33,176 bases of DNA from an uncultured Bacteroidales bacterium (GTDB taxonomy: Bacteria; Bacteroidota; Bacteroidia; Bacteroidales; UBA932), in the NCBI GenBank assembly GCA_944326245.1, contig CALVDF010000024.1:1-33176 (forward strand), written 5' to 3'. Made by a program: the position numbers and the translations under genes. Below are positions 7,392 to 15,207 of the stretch, in pieces. How positions within the stretch are numbered: position 1 is the first letter of the stretch; each line of letters opens with the position of its first letter. The notes under the pieces are model-generated. The model was not told the DNA's origin, ran no database searches, and saw nothing but the letters and a program-made list of their open reading frames with translations.

Positions 7392-10085
7392 TTATTTGTT
7401 AATACCCACCTTGCGCTGGAGCTCCCTCAGCATATCGAATGCGTCCATCGGGGTCATCGAATTGAGGTCCATGGCCTTGAGACTGTCCCTGATGCTCACG
7501 AGCAGCGGATCGTCGAGCTGGAATATCGAAAGCTGTATCTCCTCTTCCGCCGCACTGCGGTCCCTTTTCTTCTGCCTCAGGGACTGCACCCTGCCCTTGA
7601 TGGACGAGTCCCCGGCCCCGGATGCCCCGGCCTCGAGCTTCTTGAGCACCTTCTCGGCCGAGAGGACCACTTCCGGCGGCACTCCTGCCAGCCTTGCCAC
7701 ATGGATACCGAAGCTGTGGGCCACTCCCCCCTCGCAAAGTTTCCTCAAAAATAGGATTTTTCCGTCAGATTCCTTCACTGCTATGTGAAAGTTTTTTACC
7801 CTTTTGTAATGCTCCTCCAGCTCATTGAGCTCGTGGTAGTGCGTAGCGAAGAGAGTCTTTGCTCCTCCGCCCCTCTCGTGGATGTATTCCACGATAGCCC
7901 AGGCTATGGACATCCCGTCGAAAGTACTGGTGCCGCGGCCTATCTCGTCCAGCAGGATCAGCGAACGCGGCGTCATGTTGTTGAGGATGGCGGCAGTCTC
8001 CAGCATCTCCACCATGAACGTGGACTCGCCGCGGGAAATATTGTCGGAAGCCCCTACACGGGTAAATATCTTGTCGAAAAGGCTTATGTGGGCCGACTTG
8101 GCCGGCACGTAGGAACCTATCTGCGCCATTACCGCCATCAGTGCCGTCTGGCGCAGCAGGGCCGACTTACCGGACATGTTGGGACCGGTCAGGATGATTA
8201 TCTGCTGCTTCTCGCTGTCGAGGTACAGGTCGTTGGCCACATATTCCTCCCCGGCCGGCATCATGCGCTCGATGACGGGATGACGTCCCTGCTCTATCTT
8301 CAGGATATCCCCGTCGTCCACCAGAGGACGGCAGTAGCCGTAGTCCTCCGCAGCCTGTGCAAACGACAGCAGGCAGTCCAGCCTGGCTATCAGCGCCGCA
8401 TCCTTCTGCACTGCCGGGATAGCCGCTTGTATCTCCGAAATGAGTCCGTTGAAAATCCTGGATTCGATCGCATATATCTTCTCTTCGGCCCCGCTGATCT
8501 TCTCCTCGTATTCCTTCAGCTCCGGGGTTATGTACCGTTCGGCCGAGACAAGGGTCTGCTTGCGTATCCATTCGGGAGGTACCTTCTCCTTGTGGGTATT
8601 GCGCACCTCCAGATAGTATCCGAACACATTGTTGTAGCTGATCTTGAGAGAGGTGATACCCGTACGCTCTATCTCCCGCTCCTGTATGCCGGCTATGATG
8701 TCCTTGCCGTGGGTCACGATGCCGCGCAGCTCGTCCAGCTCTGCATCCACCCCCGAAGCCACCACCTCTCCCTTGCCTATCTGGGCAGCAGGATCCTGGC
8801 TCAGGGTCCTGGAAAGCAATGCCTTCAGCTCCGGGCAATCGTCTATCTCCCTCGCAATGCGGGCAAGCGGGCTCTTCTTGGGTATCTTGTCCAGAATCAA
8901 TGTCTTCAGCGGCAGGAACTGCTCTATGCCACGCCGCAGCTGCATCACTTCACGGGGCGAGACACGGCCGGAAGCGGCTCTGGAAAGTATGCGCTCCAGG
9001 TCACCCATGGCAGCTATCCGTCGGGACAGCTCCGCCGCCAGAGACCTGTCCGCCAGAAGACCATCCACACTGTCCTGCCGCGCGGATATCTCGGCGAGAT
9101 CCCTCGAAGGCATGGTCAGCCACGAACGCAGCAGGCGGGCACCCATGGGGGAGGATGTCTTGTCGATGACATCCAGCAGGGTCACGCCTCCCGGAGCAGC
9201 CGGCTCCACCAGCTCCAGATTGCGCACCGTAAAACGGTCCAGCCATACGAAGCCGCCCTCGTCTATGCGGGATATGTTGCTGATCTGGGCCAATGTACGG
9301 CCCGGTACATATTCGGTGTCCTCCAGACGGTTGGACTCCAGGTAGAACAGCAGGGCACCGGCAGCGGTCACGCCCAGTTTCATGCCCTCCACCCCGAAAC
9401 CTTTGAGCGAATCGGTCTTGAAATGCTTTATAAGCTTGCGGTAACCTGACTCGAAGACGAAAGCCCATCCCTCCATCGTGGATATGTATATATTGGAGGC
9501 GGGGGACGTGAACCGCTCGCGGACTCCCTTCTCGAATCCCTTCTGGACCAGCAGTTCCTTGGGCGCGAAATCGGCTATCAGCAGGTCGAGGTAGTCTAAG
9601 TCGCCCTCGGCCACCTTGAACTCTCCGGTGGACACGTCTAAGAACGCGATACCGCCCCGGTCCTTCGAGAAACACAGCGCGGCGATATAGTTGTTCTCCT
9701 TCTGAGTCAGCACCTGGTCGCTGTAGACCACGCCCGGCGTGACAATCTCGGTGACCCCCCTCCTGACCAGCTTCTTGGCCAGCTTCGGATCCTCCAGCTG
9801 GTCGCACACAGCCACCTTATAGCCGGCCCTCACCAGCTTGGGCATGTAGCTCGGAAGCGAATGGTGCGGAAACCCCGCCAGCTCGATATAGCCCTGGTCC
9901 CCGTTCGACTTGCGGGTCTGCACGATGCCCAGCACCTTGCTGGTAGTCACCGCATCCTCCCCGTACGTCTCATAGAAGTCCCCCACCCGCATCAGCAGCA
10001 GGGCCTCCGGACAAGCCGCCTTGAACTTGTAGTACTGCTTTATCAGCGGCGTATCCTCCTTTTCCTTTTTTTCCTTGTTTGCCAT
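7392..10085 (-). CDS. mutS: DNA mismatch repair protein MutS
   Basis: 897 aa, within the usual MutS1 range. MutS recognises base mismatches and small loops in DNA and starts repair with MutL. Visible signatures: the mismatch-reading F-x-E motif in RVGDFYETYGEDA (Phe37, Glu39), the connector and core domains, the clamp region near residues 440-560, Walker A GPNMSGKS at about 634-641, Walker B SLILLDEIGRGTSTFDG at about 710-725, and the ATHYHEL switch near 747. The C-terminal region (about 800-897) carries the dimerisation segment. The frame is unbroken. A minus-strand TAnnTTTG box lies 27 bp upstream. The permease gene follows closely. Confidence 0.98.
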   Translation of the reverse strand: MANKEKKEKEDTPLIKQYYKFKAACPEALLLMRVGDFYETYGEDAVTTSKVLGIVQTRKSNGDQGYIELAGFPHHSLPSYMPKLVRAGYKVAVCDQLEDPKLAKKLVRRGVTEIVTPGVVYSDQVLTQKENNYIAALCFSKDRGGIAFLDVSTGEFKVAEGDLDYLDLLIADFAPKELLVQKGFEKGVRERFTSPASNIYISTMEGWAFVFESGYRKLIKHFKTDSLKGFGVEGMKLGVTAAGALLFYLESNRLEDTEYVPGRTLAQISNISRIDEGGFVWLDRFTVRNLELVEPAAPGGVTLLDVIDKTSSPMGARLLRSWLTMPSRDLAEISARQDSVDGLLADRSLAAELSRRIAAMGDLERILSRAASGRVSPREVMQLRRGIEQFLPLKTLILDKIPKKSPLARIAREIDDCPELKALLSRTLSQDPAAQIGKGEVVASGVDAELDELRGIVTHGKDIIAGIQEREIERTGITSLKISYNNVFGYYLEVRNTHKEKVPPEWIRKQTLVSAERYITPELKEYEEKISGAEEKIYAIESRIFNGLISEIQAAIPAVQKDAALIARLDCLLSFAQAAEDYGYCRPLVDDGDILKIEQGRHPVIERMMPAGEEYVANDLYLDSEKQQIIILTGPNMSGKSALLRQTALMAVMAQIGSYVPAKSAHISLFDKIFTRVGASDNISRGESTFMVEMLETAAILNNMTPRSLILLDEIGRGTSTFDGMSIAWAIVEYIHERGGGAKTLFATHYHELNELEEHYKRVKNFHIAVKESDGKILFLRKLCEGGVAHSFGIHVARLAGVPPEVVLSAEKVLKKLEAGASGAGDSSIKGRVQSLRQKKRDRSAAEEEIQLSIFQLDDPLLVSIRDSLKAMDLNSMTPMDAFDMLRELQRKVGINK

Positions 10086-10112
10086 TTCGAGTCACTTCCG
10101 ATTAAAGAGAGG

Positions 10113-10120
10113 CAAAAATA
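10113..10120 (-). promoter_or_regulatory. -7 box of mutS
   Basis: The minus strand reads TATTTTTG, matching TAnnTTTG. Transcription would begin near 10109, leaving a leader of about 24 nt. No TTTG partner stands at the usual distance, so this is a partial match. Confidence 0.45.
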
Positions 10121-10185
10121 CTAAAATCCGCGTAATCGCGATAGATGTTTTACGACAAAGCACATCCGGCCTTTTCATTTTGAAA

Positions 10186-10244
10186 CTGCACACCTTCGGA
10201 AGGTGAGACGAAAAAGGGGGAATCCTGCACACCTTCGGAAGGTG
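10186..10244. repeat. Two identical 20-bp palindromic repeats
   Basis: CTGCACACCTTCGGAAGGTG is present at 10186-10205 and again, identically, at 10225-10244, a period of 39 bp. Each contains the dyad CACCTT-CGG-AAGGTG. They lie between the divergent mutS and propeller genes, so they may be paired protein-binding sites or RNA hairpins. The 315-bp spacer 10086-10400 holds no other convincing gene. Confidence 0.65.
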
Positions 10245-10400
10245 GAAGAAGGTGGAAGGAGGATAAGGTGTATGATGAGAGAGCCTGTGGCAGGGGCCAA
10301 GCGGAATGCGATTCCGCAACGGCACTGAATCGCGGAATCTGCTGCCGTTGTGGAAACGGGACGGAAAACTTTTATTATTTTTACGAACAAAAATACGAAT

Positions 10401-11432
10401 ATGATGAAAAAACTTCTTTTGCTCGCATCAGCCATTATCGCAGTCATCGGCTGCGGACAGAATCAGGACGGAAAGGGATACACAGTGGTGAAGGAATTCC
10501 CTGTGGAAGAGACCCTTGAGCCGGTCAGAGTCATCCACTACGACCCGGTCGAGAGCAATATCCTCGCGCTGTTCAGGGCCGGGGACTGGTGGATATCGCA
10601 GAACATACAGAACTACAGCGGGGAGTCGGGCAAATGTTTCTCGCTGCTGGACGGGGACTTCCGGACTGTAGTGCAGTTCGGCACGTGGGGACGCGGACCA
10701 CAGGAGTTCATCGGCCCATCGTACCACGGATATGAAGGCATGAAGGGCGACTCTATAGTCATCACGGTGAGGGACTGGACTATGGGCAGGCTGATACGGC
10801 TGACGGCCCACACCGGGGACGGAGGCTACCGCACAGAGCTCATCCAGGACTTCCACAAGAGCATGAGGGCCATCCATCCGCTCGGCCAGGGACGCTGGCT
10901 CTGCAATGCGGACAACAACCGATACTACACGACCGACTCCCAAGGGACCGTCAAGACCTACCTTGAAGGCTGGGGCGAAGGCGTCAACGAAGCCCTCGAA
11001 GCCGAAATCACCTACCAGCCTCCGCAGCTCACAAGCGAGACTGTCTCCCCCGACCGCTCCCGCCTGCTGGTCTACAGCCTCACATGGCCGGTCCTCTACC
11101 TGCACTCCCTCAACACCGGAGAGCGTCTGGCTGAAGTGTACGTAGACTACGGCCCCGACGACATCCATTCCAGCAACTATTCAGCCGACCTTTCCTACAA
11201 CCCTGCCGAATATCTGGGCCACCATATCGTGGGCATGATCAACGACGAAGGCGGATACAGCCCCGTCCCCTCGCGTATCGTCATATTCGACCTGGACCTG
11301 AAGCCCGAAGCATCCTACAGCATCGCCCCGGCCAATTATTCCGCCATCGACCCCGCCACCGGCATCCTCGCCACCATCTCCTACAACGAGGAGACCATCA
11401 GCCTCTACGACCTCTCCGAGTGGCTGAATTAA
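10401..11432 (+). CDS. TolB-like 6-bladed propeller lipoprotein (orphan)
   Basis: 343 aa from ATG 10401 (ATG 10404 is equally possible). An upstream in-frame start at 10350 would put 17 polar residues before the signal peptide. The signal peptide ends in VIGC (Cys18). The mature protein shows ETLEPVRVIHYDPVESN, AGDWWISQNI, FGTWGRGPQEFIGP and a C-terminal YDLSEWLN. The same landmarks occur in order in the protein at 19272-20276 (ELQPVRTMKYDPVKVN, AGDYWIAYI, RTGNGPGEF, YDLSEWLRS), so the two are paralogs. The family corresponds to TolB-like 6-blade propellers of Bacteroidales. Function unknown; a lipid-anchored envelope protein is inferred. It stands alone, with mutS divergent and a toxin-like cassette 40 bp downstream. 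Confidence 0.8.
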   Translation: MMKKLLLLASAIIAVIGCGQNQDGKGYTVVKEFPVEETLEPVRVIHYDPVESNILALFRAGDWWISQNIQNYSGESGKCFSLLDGDFRTVVQFGTWGRGPQEFIGPSYHGYEGMKGDSIVITVRDWTMGRLIRLTAHTGDGGYRTELIQDFHKSMRAIHPLGQGRWLCNADNNRYYTTDSQGTVKTYLEGWGEGVNEALEAEITYQPPQLTSETVSPDRSRLLVYSLTWPVLYLHSLNTGERLAEVYVDYGPDDIHSSNYSADLSYNPAEYLGHHIVGMINDEGGYSPVPSRIVIFDLDLKPEASYSIAPANYSAIDPATGILATISYNEETISLYDLSEWLN

Positions 11433-11464
11433 TCTTAAAAATTAAGATATAATCGTTATTTTTG
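11432..11464 (+). promoter_or_regulatory. Promoter with palindromic operator of the DUF3791/DUF3990 cassette
   Basis: The -7 box TATTTTTG is at 11457-11464, 8 nt before the ATG of the first gene, implying an almost leaderless mRNA. Just upstream, at 11432-11448, ATCTTAA-AAA-TTAAGAT is a perfect 7-bp inverted repeat covering the -33 position. This placement suits an autoregulating antitoxin or repressor. Confidence 0.55.
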
Positions 11465-11472
11465 TACCCATC

Positions 11473-11712
11473 ATGAGTAACTTGATTGAATTATCACATA
11501 CAGAAATCGTTCTCGCCTTCGCTGCATTCTGCATTGAGAGTACTGCCAGACGGCTTGGGAAGTCTTATATGGAGATATACGAGCGGATGAAGAAAGTGAG
11601 GATGATAGACGATTTCATCATTCCGTGCTACGATGCGCTCCATACCCAAAGCCGTGAGCGTGTTACAGATGATATGATTGAGTATCTGAACAATAAAGAA
11701 ACACAGAGATGA
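11473..11712 (+). CDS. DUF3791 protein, putative antitoxin
   Basis: 79 aa. It matches DUF3791: a helical start, then FAAFCIESTARRLGKSYMEIYERM and the diagnostic CYDALHTQSRERVTDDMIEYL (FCIE ... YD-LHTQ ... D-I-YL). It is cytoplasmic, with no signal or membrane segment. Its stop overlaps the start of the DUF3990 gene by 4 bp, so the two are translationally coupled. DUF3791 proteins are commonly found beside DUF3990 proteins, and an antitoxin role is predicted from that pairing; it has not been shown here. The start is fixed by the TAnnTTTG box 8 nt upstream. Confidence 0.8.
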   Translation: MSNLIELSHTEIVLAFAAFCIESTARRLGKSYMEIYERMKKVRMIDDFIIPCYDALHTQSRERVTDDMIEYLNNKETQR

Positions 11713-12194
11713 TTACGGTATATCATGGAGGTACCCAGACCGTGGAGCGGCCGGTCTGCATGTTCGGCAGAGAGAACTTGGACTTTGGCCGTGGATTCTA
11801 CATAACACCTCTGCTGAAACAGGCCTCCGACTGGGCTGCCGCTACTGCCAAACGCCGGAACAGCAGTGCTCTCATCAACGTCTACAGTTTAGACAGAGAA
11901 GCTGTTATCAAAGAAGGCAAATGCAGGATATTCAACGCATACGACCATGAATGGCTGGACTTCATAGTCGCTAGCCGCCGCGGCCTCAACCCTGCCGCCC
12001 CGTACGATTACATAGAGGGCGGAGTTGCAAACGACCGTGTCATAGACACGATAAACCTTTATATGGCCGGATTGATGGACTCCGATACAGCTCTGCGCAG
12101 ACTTGCGATGCACCGGCCAAACAACCAAATCTGCCTGTTAAATCAGGTACTTACCGACAAATATCTCATCTATGAGCGGACAGAACACATTTAA
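11709..12194 (+). CDS. DUF3990 protein, putative ADP-ribosyltransferase toxin
   Basis: 161 aa. The N-terminal ITVYHGGTQTVERP, then FGRENLDFGRGFYIT (residues about 19-33), LKQASDWA (36-43) and YDYIEGGVANDRVID (99-113) are the hallmarks of DUF3990, a family placed in the ADP-ribosyltransferase superfamily. His6-Gly7, the FGRGFY core and the late acidic YIEGGVAND segment are candidate NAD-binding and catalytic positions. The target is unknown. It sits between two small DUF3791-like genes and overlaps both (4 bp and 23 bp), an arrangement expected for a toxin held with its antitoxins. No lesion is visible. Toxin activity is inferred from family and layout only. Confidence 0.78.
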   Translation: MITVYHGGTQTVERPVCMFGRENLDFGRGFYITPLLKQASDWAAATAKRRNSSALINVYSLDREAVIKEGKCRIFNAYDHEWLDFIVASRRGLNPAAPYDYIEGGVANDRVIDTINLYMAGLMDSDTALRRLAMHRPNNQICLLNQVLTDKYLIYERTEHI

Positions 12195-12423
12195 CGATCC
12201 CGTCAAGTCTCCTGAGATTCAGGAAACCATCCTGAGCAACCGCATAGGCATCATATCTGCGGAACTTTCCAAAAGGCTCAGGATATCCCCCTCCGAGGCA
12301 CTGCAGCTGTTCTACGGCAGCAAGACATGCGCCGACCTGCACGACAAAGAGACAGGCCTGTATCTCTACGGAGACCTGTATATCGCCGACGAATTCATCA
12401 GAGAATATCAGGATAAAATATGA
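12172..12423 (+). CDS. Second small DUF3791-like protein
   Basis: 83 aa from ATG 12172, which overlaps the DUF3990 stop by 23 bp; no later Met gives a plausible start. It is helical with ILSNRIGIISAELSKRLRISPSEALQLFYGSKTCADLHDKETGLYLYGDLYIADEFI. The LHDKETGLYLYGDLYI pattern recalls the LHTQ...I-DI end of DUF3791, and such proteins accompany DUF3990 genes in other Bacteroidota. Probably a second antitoxin or accessory subunit. Its stop (12421-12423) overlaps the glycosyltransferase start as ATGA. The family call is less certain than for the first gene. Confidence 0.6.
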   Translation: MSGQNTFNDPVKSPEIQETILSNRIGIISAELSKRLRISPSEALQLFYGSKTCADLHDKETGLYLYGDLYIADEFIREYQDKI

Positions 12424-13814
12424 ACCGGGTACTGATCATAACCTACTACTGGCCGCCGACAGCCGGCTCGGGCGTGCAGCGGTGGCTGAAAATGTCCAAA
12501 TATCTGCCGCAGCACGGGTGGCAGCCGGTCATCTACACACCTGAGAATCCGGAGGCGGGCATGACGGACGAATCCCTGCTGAGGGACATCGCTCCGGAGG
12601 TGGAGGTCATCAAGCGGCCAATCCTCGAACCGTACGCCGTATTCAACGCTCTGACAGGCAATAAGGGGAAAAATTCCGGGAAGGCTTCGGCCGGGTCGGG
12701 CGCCGTCAATCCCATCAACGCCGTCGGACACAAGTCCCCTCTGATGCGCCTCTCCCTCTGGCTCAGGGCCAACGTCTTCGTCCCGGACCCCCGGTGCTTC
12801 TGGATCCGCCCTTCGGTCAGGTTTCTGAAAAAATACCTCCGCGAGCATCCCGTCGACGCCATCGTCAGCACCGGCCCTCCCCACTCCATGCATCTGATAG
12901 CAAGGACCCTGCACCGCTCGACCGGCATCCCGTGGACAGCCGACTTCCGCGACCCGTGGACCCGCATATTCTATTTCAAGCACCTGCCTCTGACCAGTTG
13001 CAGCAGGAAAAGATACGCCGCCATGGAACTCTCGGTACTGCGTGAAGCGGACCGGGTAGTGGCCGTCACGGACAATATGATACGGGACTTCATCGGGGAA
13101 TTGGAAGCCAGCACGGATCATCCAGGAACCGGAAGAAGCAATCCACAGACGGGCAAAACCACAGCTACCGGCGACCGTCCCTCCACCGTACCTACAGGCA
13201 AATTCCATGTCATCGAAAACGGCTACGATGAGGCAGACTTCACCGGCATCACGCCTGCAGAGCTTCCTGAAGGGTTCAATCTCGTGCACACGGGCCTCTT
13301 CTCCGCTGAGGGCAATCCCCGCAAGCTCTGGAAAGTCCTGGCGGAACTCTGCCGCGACCTCCCCGGTTTCGGCCGCGACCTGCACCTGACATTTGCCGGA
13401 AAGACCGATCCGGAGATTCTGGCCGCCGTGCAGGAAGCAGGCCTCGCCGACCGGATCACCGACCGCGGGTATGTCCCCCATCATGAAGCCAACCGCCTCC
13501 AGAAAGCCGCGGACCTGCTTCTGCTGCCGCTGCGCGAAGAGCCGGAAGCCACCGACATCCTCACCGGCAAATACTTCGAATACCTCGCTGCAGGCCGTCC
13601 CATAGCCGCATTCGGCCCGCACGGCAGTATTCTGGAGCGTTCCCTTGACGCCACCCGCACCGGCCGTATATTCGACTGGGACGAAGAAGCCCCGCTCAGG
13701 GAGTACCTGACAGCCCTGTACACCCGCACCCTCACATTTAGCCCCGACCCCGGAGCCATCTCCGCCTACACCCGCCGCTCCCTCGCCGGCCGCTACGCTG
13801 AAGTCCTGCTGTAA
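12420..13814 (+). CDS. Glycosyltransferase family 4-like
   Basis: 464 aa. It has a GT-B fold: the N-terminal part starts VLIITYYWPPTAGSGVQRWLKMSKYLPQHGW, a typical GT4 opening with the Gly-rich acceptor loop. TADFRDPWT follows, and the C-terminal donor domain includes NLVHTGLFSAEGNP and ILTGKYFEYLAAGRPI, the sugar-nucleotide binding E-x7-E-like region. It probably transfers a sugar during surface polysaccharide or glycoprotein synthesis; donor and acceptor are unknown. A low-complexity linker rich in Thr, Gly and Pro (residues about 225-258) separates the domains and looks like an insertion. It is coupled by ATGA to the toxin-antitoxin-like cassette, so they share an mRNA. Confidence 0.85.
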   Translation: MNRVLIITYYWPPTAGSGVQRWLKMSKYLPQHGWQPVIYTPENPEAGMTDESLLRDIAPEVEVIKRPILEPYAVFNALTGNKGKNSGKASAGSGAVNPINAVGHKSPLMRLSLWLRANVFVPDPRCFWIRPSVRFLKKYLREHPVDAIVSTGPPHSMHLIARTLHRSTGIPWTADFRDPWTRIFYFKHLPLTSCSRKRYAAMELSVLREADRVVAVTDNMIRDFIGELEASTDHPGTGRSNPQTGKTTATGDRPSTVPTGKFHVIENGYDEADFTGITPAELPEGFNLVHTGLFSAEGNPRKLWKVLAELCRDLPGFGRDLHLTFAGKTDPEILAAVQEAGLADRITDRGYVPHHEANRLQKAADLLLLPLREEPEATDILTGKYFEYLAAGRPIAAFGPHGSILERSLDATRTGRIFDWDEEAPLREYLTALYTRTLTFSPDPGAISAYTRRSLAGRYAEVLL

Positions 13815-13828
13815 ACGCGCATGACGTC

Positions 13829-15088
13829 TTATTCCAGCAGCCACTCCGCGGCCGGCAGGACTTCTATGGCCCTGCCGCCTGGAATAGGAATGGACTCCTT
13901 TTCGTCCCGCGTGACGATAACCATTCTTTCTAAATTCTCAAGCCGGTCCAACTTCATCAGGGCGCTTACCTCCCTGTCTTTAGTATCGGCATCACTTAGG
14001 GTTACACATGCCTGTACGGCATATTTCTCATCCGGGACGTAAAAGTCCACCTCTGAATTCCGGCTGTAGTAGTACAGCCTGTCCCCATACTTTCTGAACA
14101 GATGGACCGCACACAGATTCTCCAACAGAGGGGATTCTGTACCTGTAAGGAAAATACTCAAAAGACCATTGTCAACGAAATAATGCTTCTTTACAGTCTC
14201 GCGCTCGACAAATTTTGACGCATAATTCTCAAGCGCCAGAACGACATACGCATCCTTCGCTGCCTCCACATACTGGATAACCGACGCTGTCGTCGTACTT
14301 GTTCCGGTACCTTTTATCAAGTTGGCTATCCTGTTGTACGCTATCGGCTTCGTAACACTCTCCGCCAGACGCTTAAGAGTCATGCGCAGCGCCATTTCGT
14401 TCTTTATCCTATTTCTCAGGATAATATCATTCAGCAGTATCTTCTCATACACATCATTCAGCCAGCGGCGCTTGTTCCTGTACAACAACAGTTCGGGGAA
14501 ACCTCCCCAAAGCATATACTGCTCCAGCATCTGATACACAGTGAATCTCTCTGACCCGAATGCCCATTCACGGCCAGGTACGATGCCCTGAGCCCCAAGA
14601 TACTCGGCAAAGGAATACGGATATATCTTCTTATCGGTGAAGCGGCCGCCCAATGTAGTATGAATATCACGGCTGAGCATCCTGGCATTGCTGCCTGTGA
14701 TATAGACGGTATATTTCTGATTGGCAAGCCTTCTCGCAAAATGCTCCCATCCGTCAATATTCTGAATCTCATCGAACAGAAATATCGGTTTATACTGGTA
14801 CGCAGACATGTAGGCCTGCAGAATCGTATCGAAATCCTGATATGTCATCTCCAGCAGACGCTCGTCGTCAAAATCGATGTACACGAGTTCCTCAAGTTGA
14901 TGTCCCTGAGCCAGAAGCTGCCTGGCCCGCTTATAGAGCATGTAGGACTTGCCGGCCTGACGGACACCCACAAGAACATACCTGCCGTGATCCTCAAACT
15001 CAAAAGGCCTGTCGTAGAGCTCGACATCCCTGATTGTTTCCTGCCCTTCCCGTATCAGTAAACGGAAAACTTCTTTTGGTACTGCCAT
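13829..15088 (-). CDS. AAA ATPase with DUF4143 domain
   Basis: 419 aa. The N-terminal AAA-type ATPase has Walker A GVRQAGKS (41-48), Walker B PIFLFDEIQN (Asp107, Glu108) and a sensor-like YITGSNARML. The C-terminal half matches DUF4143 (YLVGGFPELL-like MLWGGFPELLLYRNK, then HYFVDNGLLSIFL and SRNSEVDFYV, a nuclease-like E-VDF core). This two-domain family is widespread and often mobile or in multiple copies; its role is not established. It is convergent with the glycosyltransferase (14 bp apart) and divergent from the TPR-HTH regulator. A TAnnTTTG box lies 11 nt before the start, leaving a very short leader. Confidence 0.88.
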   Translation of the reverse strand: MAVPKEVFRLLIREGQETIRDVELYDRPFEFEDHGRYVLVGVRQAGKSYMLYKRARQLLAQGHQLEELVYIDFDDERLLEMTYQDFDTILQAYMSAYQYKPIFLFDEIQNIDGWEHFARRLANQKYTVYITGSNARMLSRDIHTTLGGRFTDKKIYPYSFAEYLGAQGIVPGREWAFGSERFTVYQMLEQYMLWGGFPELLLYRNKRRWLNDVYEKILLNDIILRNRIKNEMALRMTLKRLAESVTKPIAYNRIANLIKGTGTSTTTASVIQYVEAAKDAYVVLALENYASKFVERETVKKHYFVDNGLLSIFLTGTESPLLENLCAVHLFRKYGDRLYYYSRNSEVDFYVPDEKYAVQACVTLSDADTKDREVSALMKLDRLENLERMVIVTRDEKESIPIPGGRAIEVLPAAEWLLE

Positions 15089-15099
15089 TCTTTTTTATG

Positions 15100-15107
15100 C
15101 AAAGGTA
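15100..15107 (-). promoter_or_regulatory. -7 box of the AAA ATPase gene
   Basis: The minus strand reads TACCTTTG, matching TAnnTTTG. Transcription near 15096 would leave about 8 nt before the ATG. The -33 region is AT-rich with no clear TTTG. Confidence 0.5.
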
Positions 15108-15113
15108 AAAATA

Positions 15114-15166
15114 TTTATCCATAATAAATAAAATTATGCATATTTGTTTATCATAAATAAATGCAT
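15114..15166. repeat. AT-rich direct repeats in a divergent promoter
   Basis: A unit starting TTTATC and ending ATGCAT occurs at 15114-15141 and, shortened, at 15147-15166. The first copy contains the inverted repeat CATAAT...ATTATG (15120-15138). The repeats sit between the ATPase -7 box and the -33 of the TPR-HTH gene, so they could regulate both. Confidence 0.45.
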
Positions 15167-15198
15167 TGTCATTCTAAGGACAAAATTTCCTATTTTTG
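15166..15198 (+). promoter_or_regulatory. Promoter of the second TPR-HTH regulator
   Basis: TTG (15166-15168), 22 bp, then TATTTTTG (15191-15198). The ATG follows 9 nt after the box, so the mRNA should have only a few leader bases. Confidence 0.6.
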
Positions 15199-15207
15199 TG
15201 CAGTAAA

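Noticed and set aside
7785..9449. Long plus-strand frame (554 aa) opposite mutS
   Set aside because: It lies wholly antisense to an intact mutS with all motifs, has no family features, and long shadow frames are expected in GC-rich coding DNA.
10092..10325. Minus-strand frame with repeated HLPKVC
   Set aside because: The repeat arises from the two 20-bp palindromes; no signal, domain or start context supports a gene.
12408..13844. Minus-strand frame (478 aa) opposite the glycosyltransferase
   Set aside because: The plus strand carries a clear GT4 protein coupled to its neighbour; the minus frame is a Gly/Arg-rich shadow.
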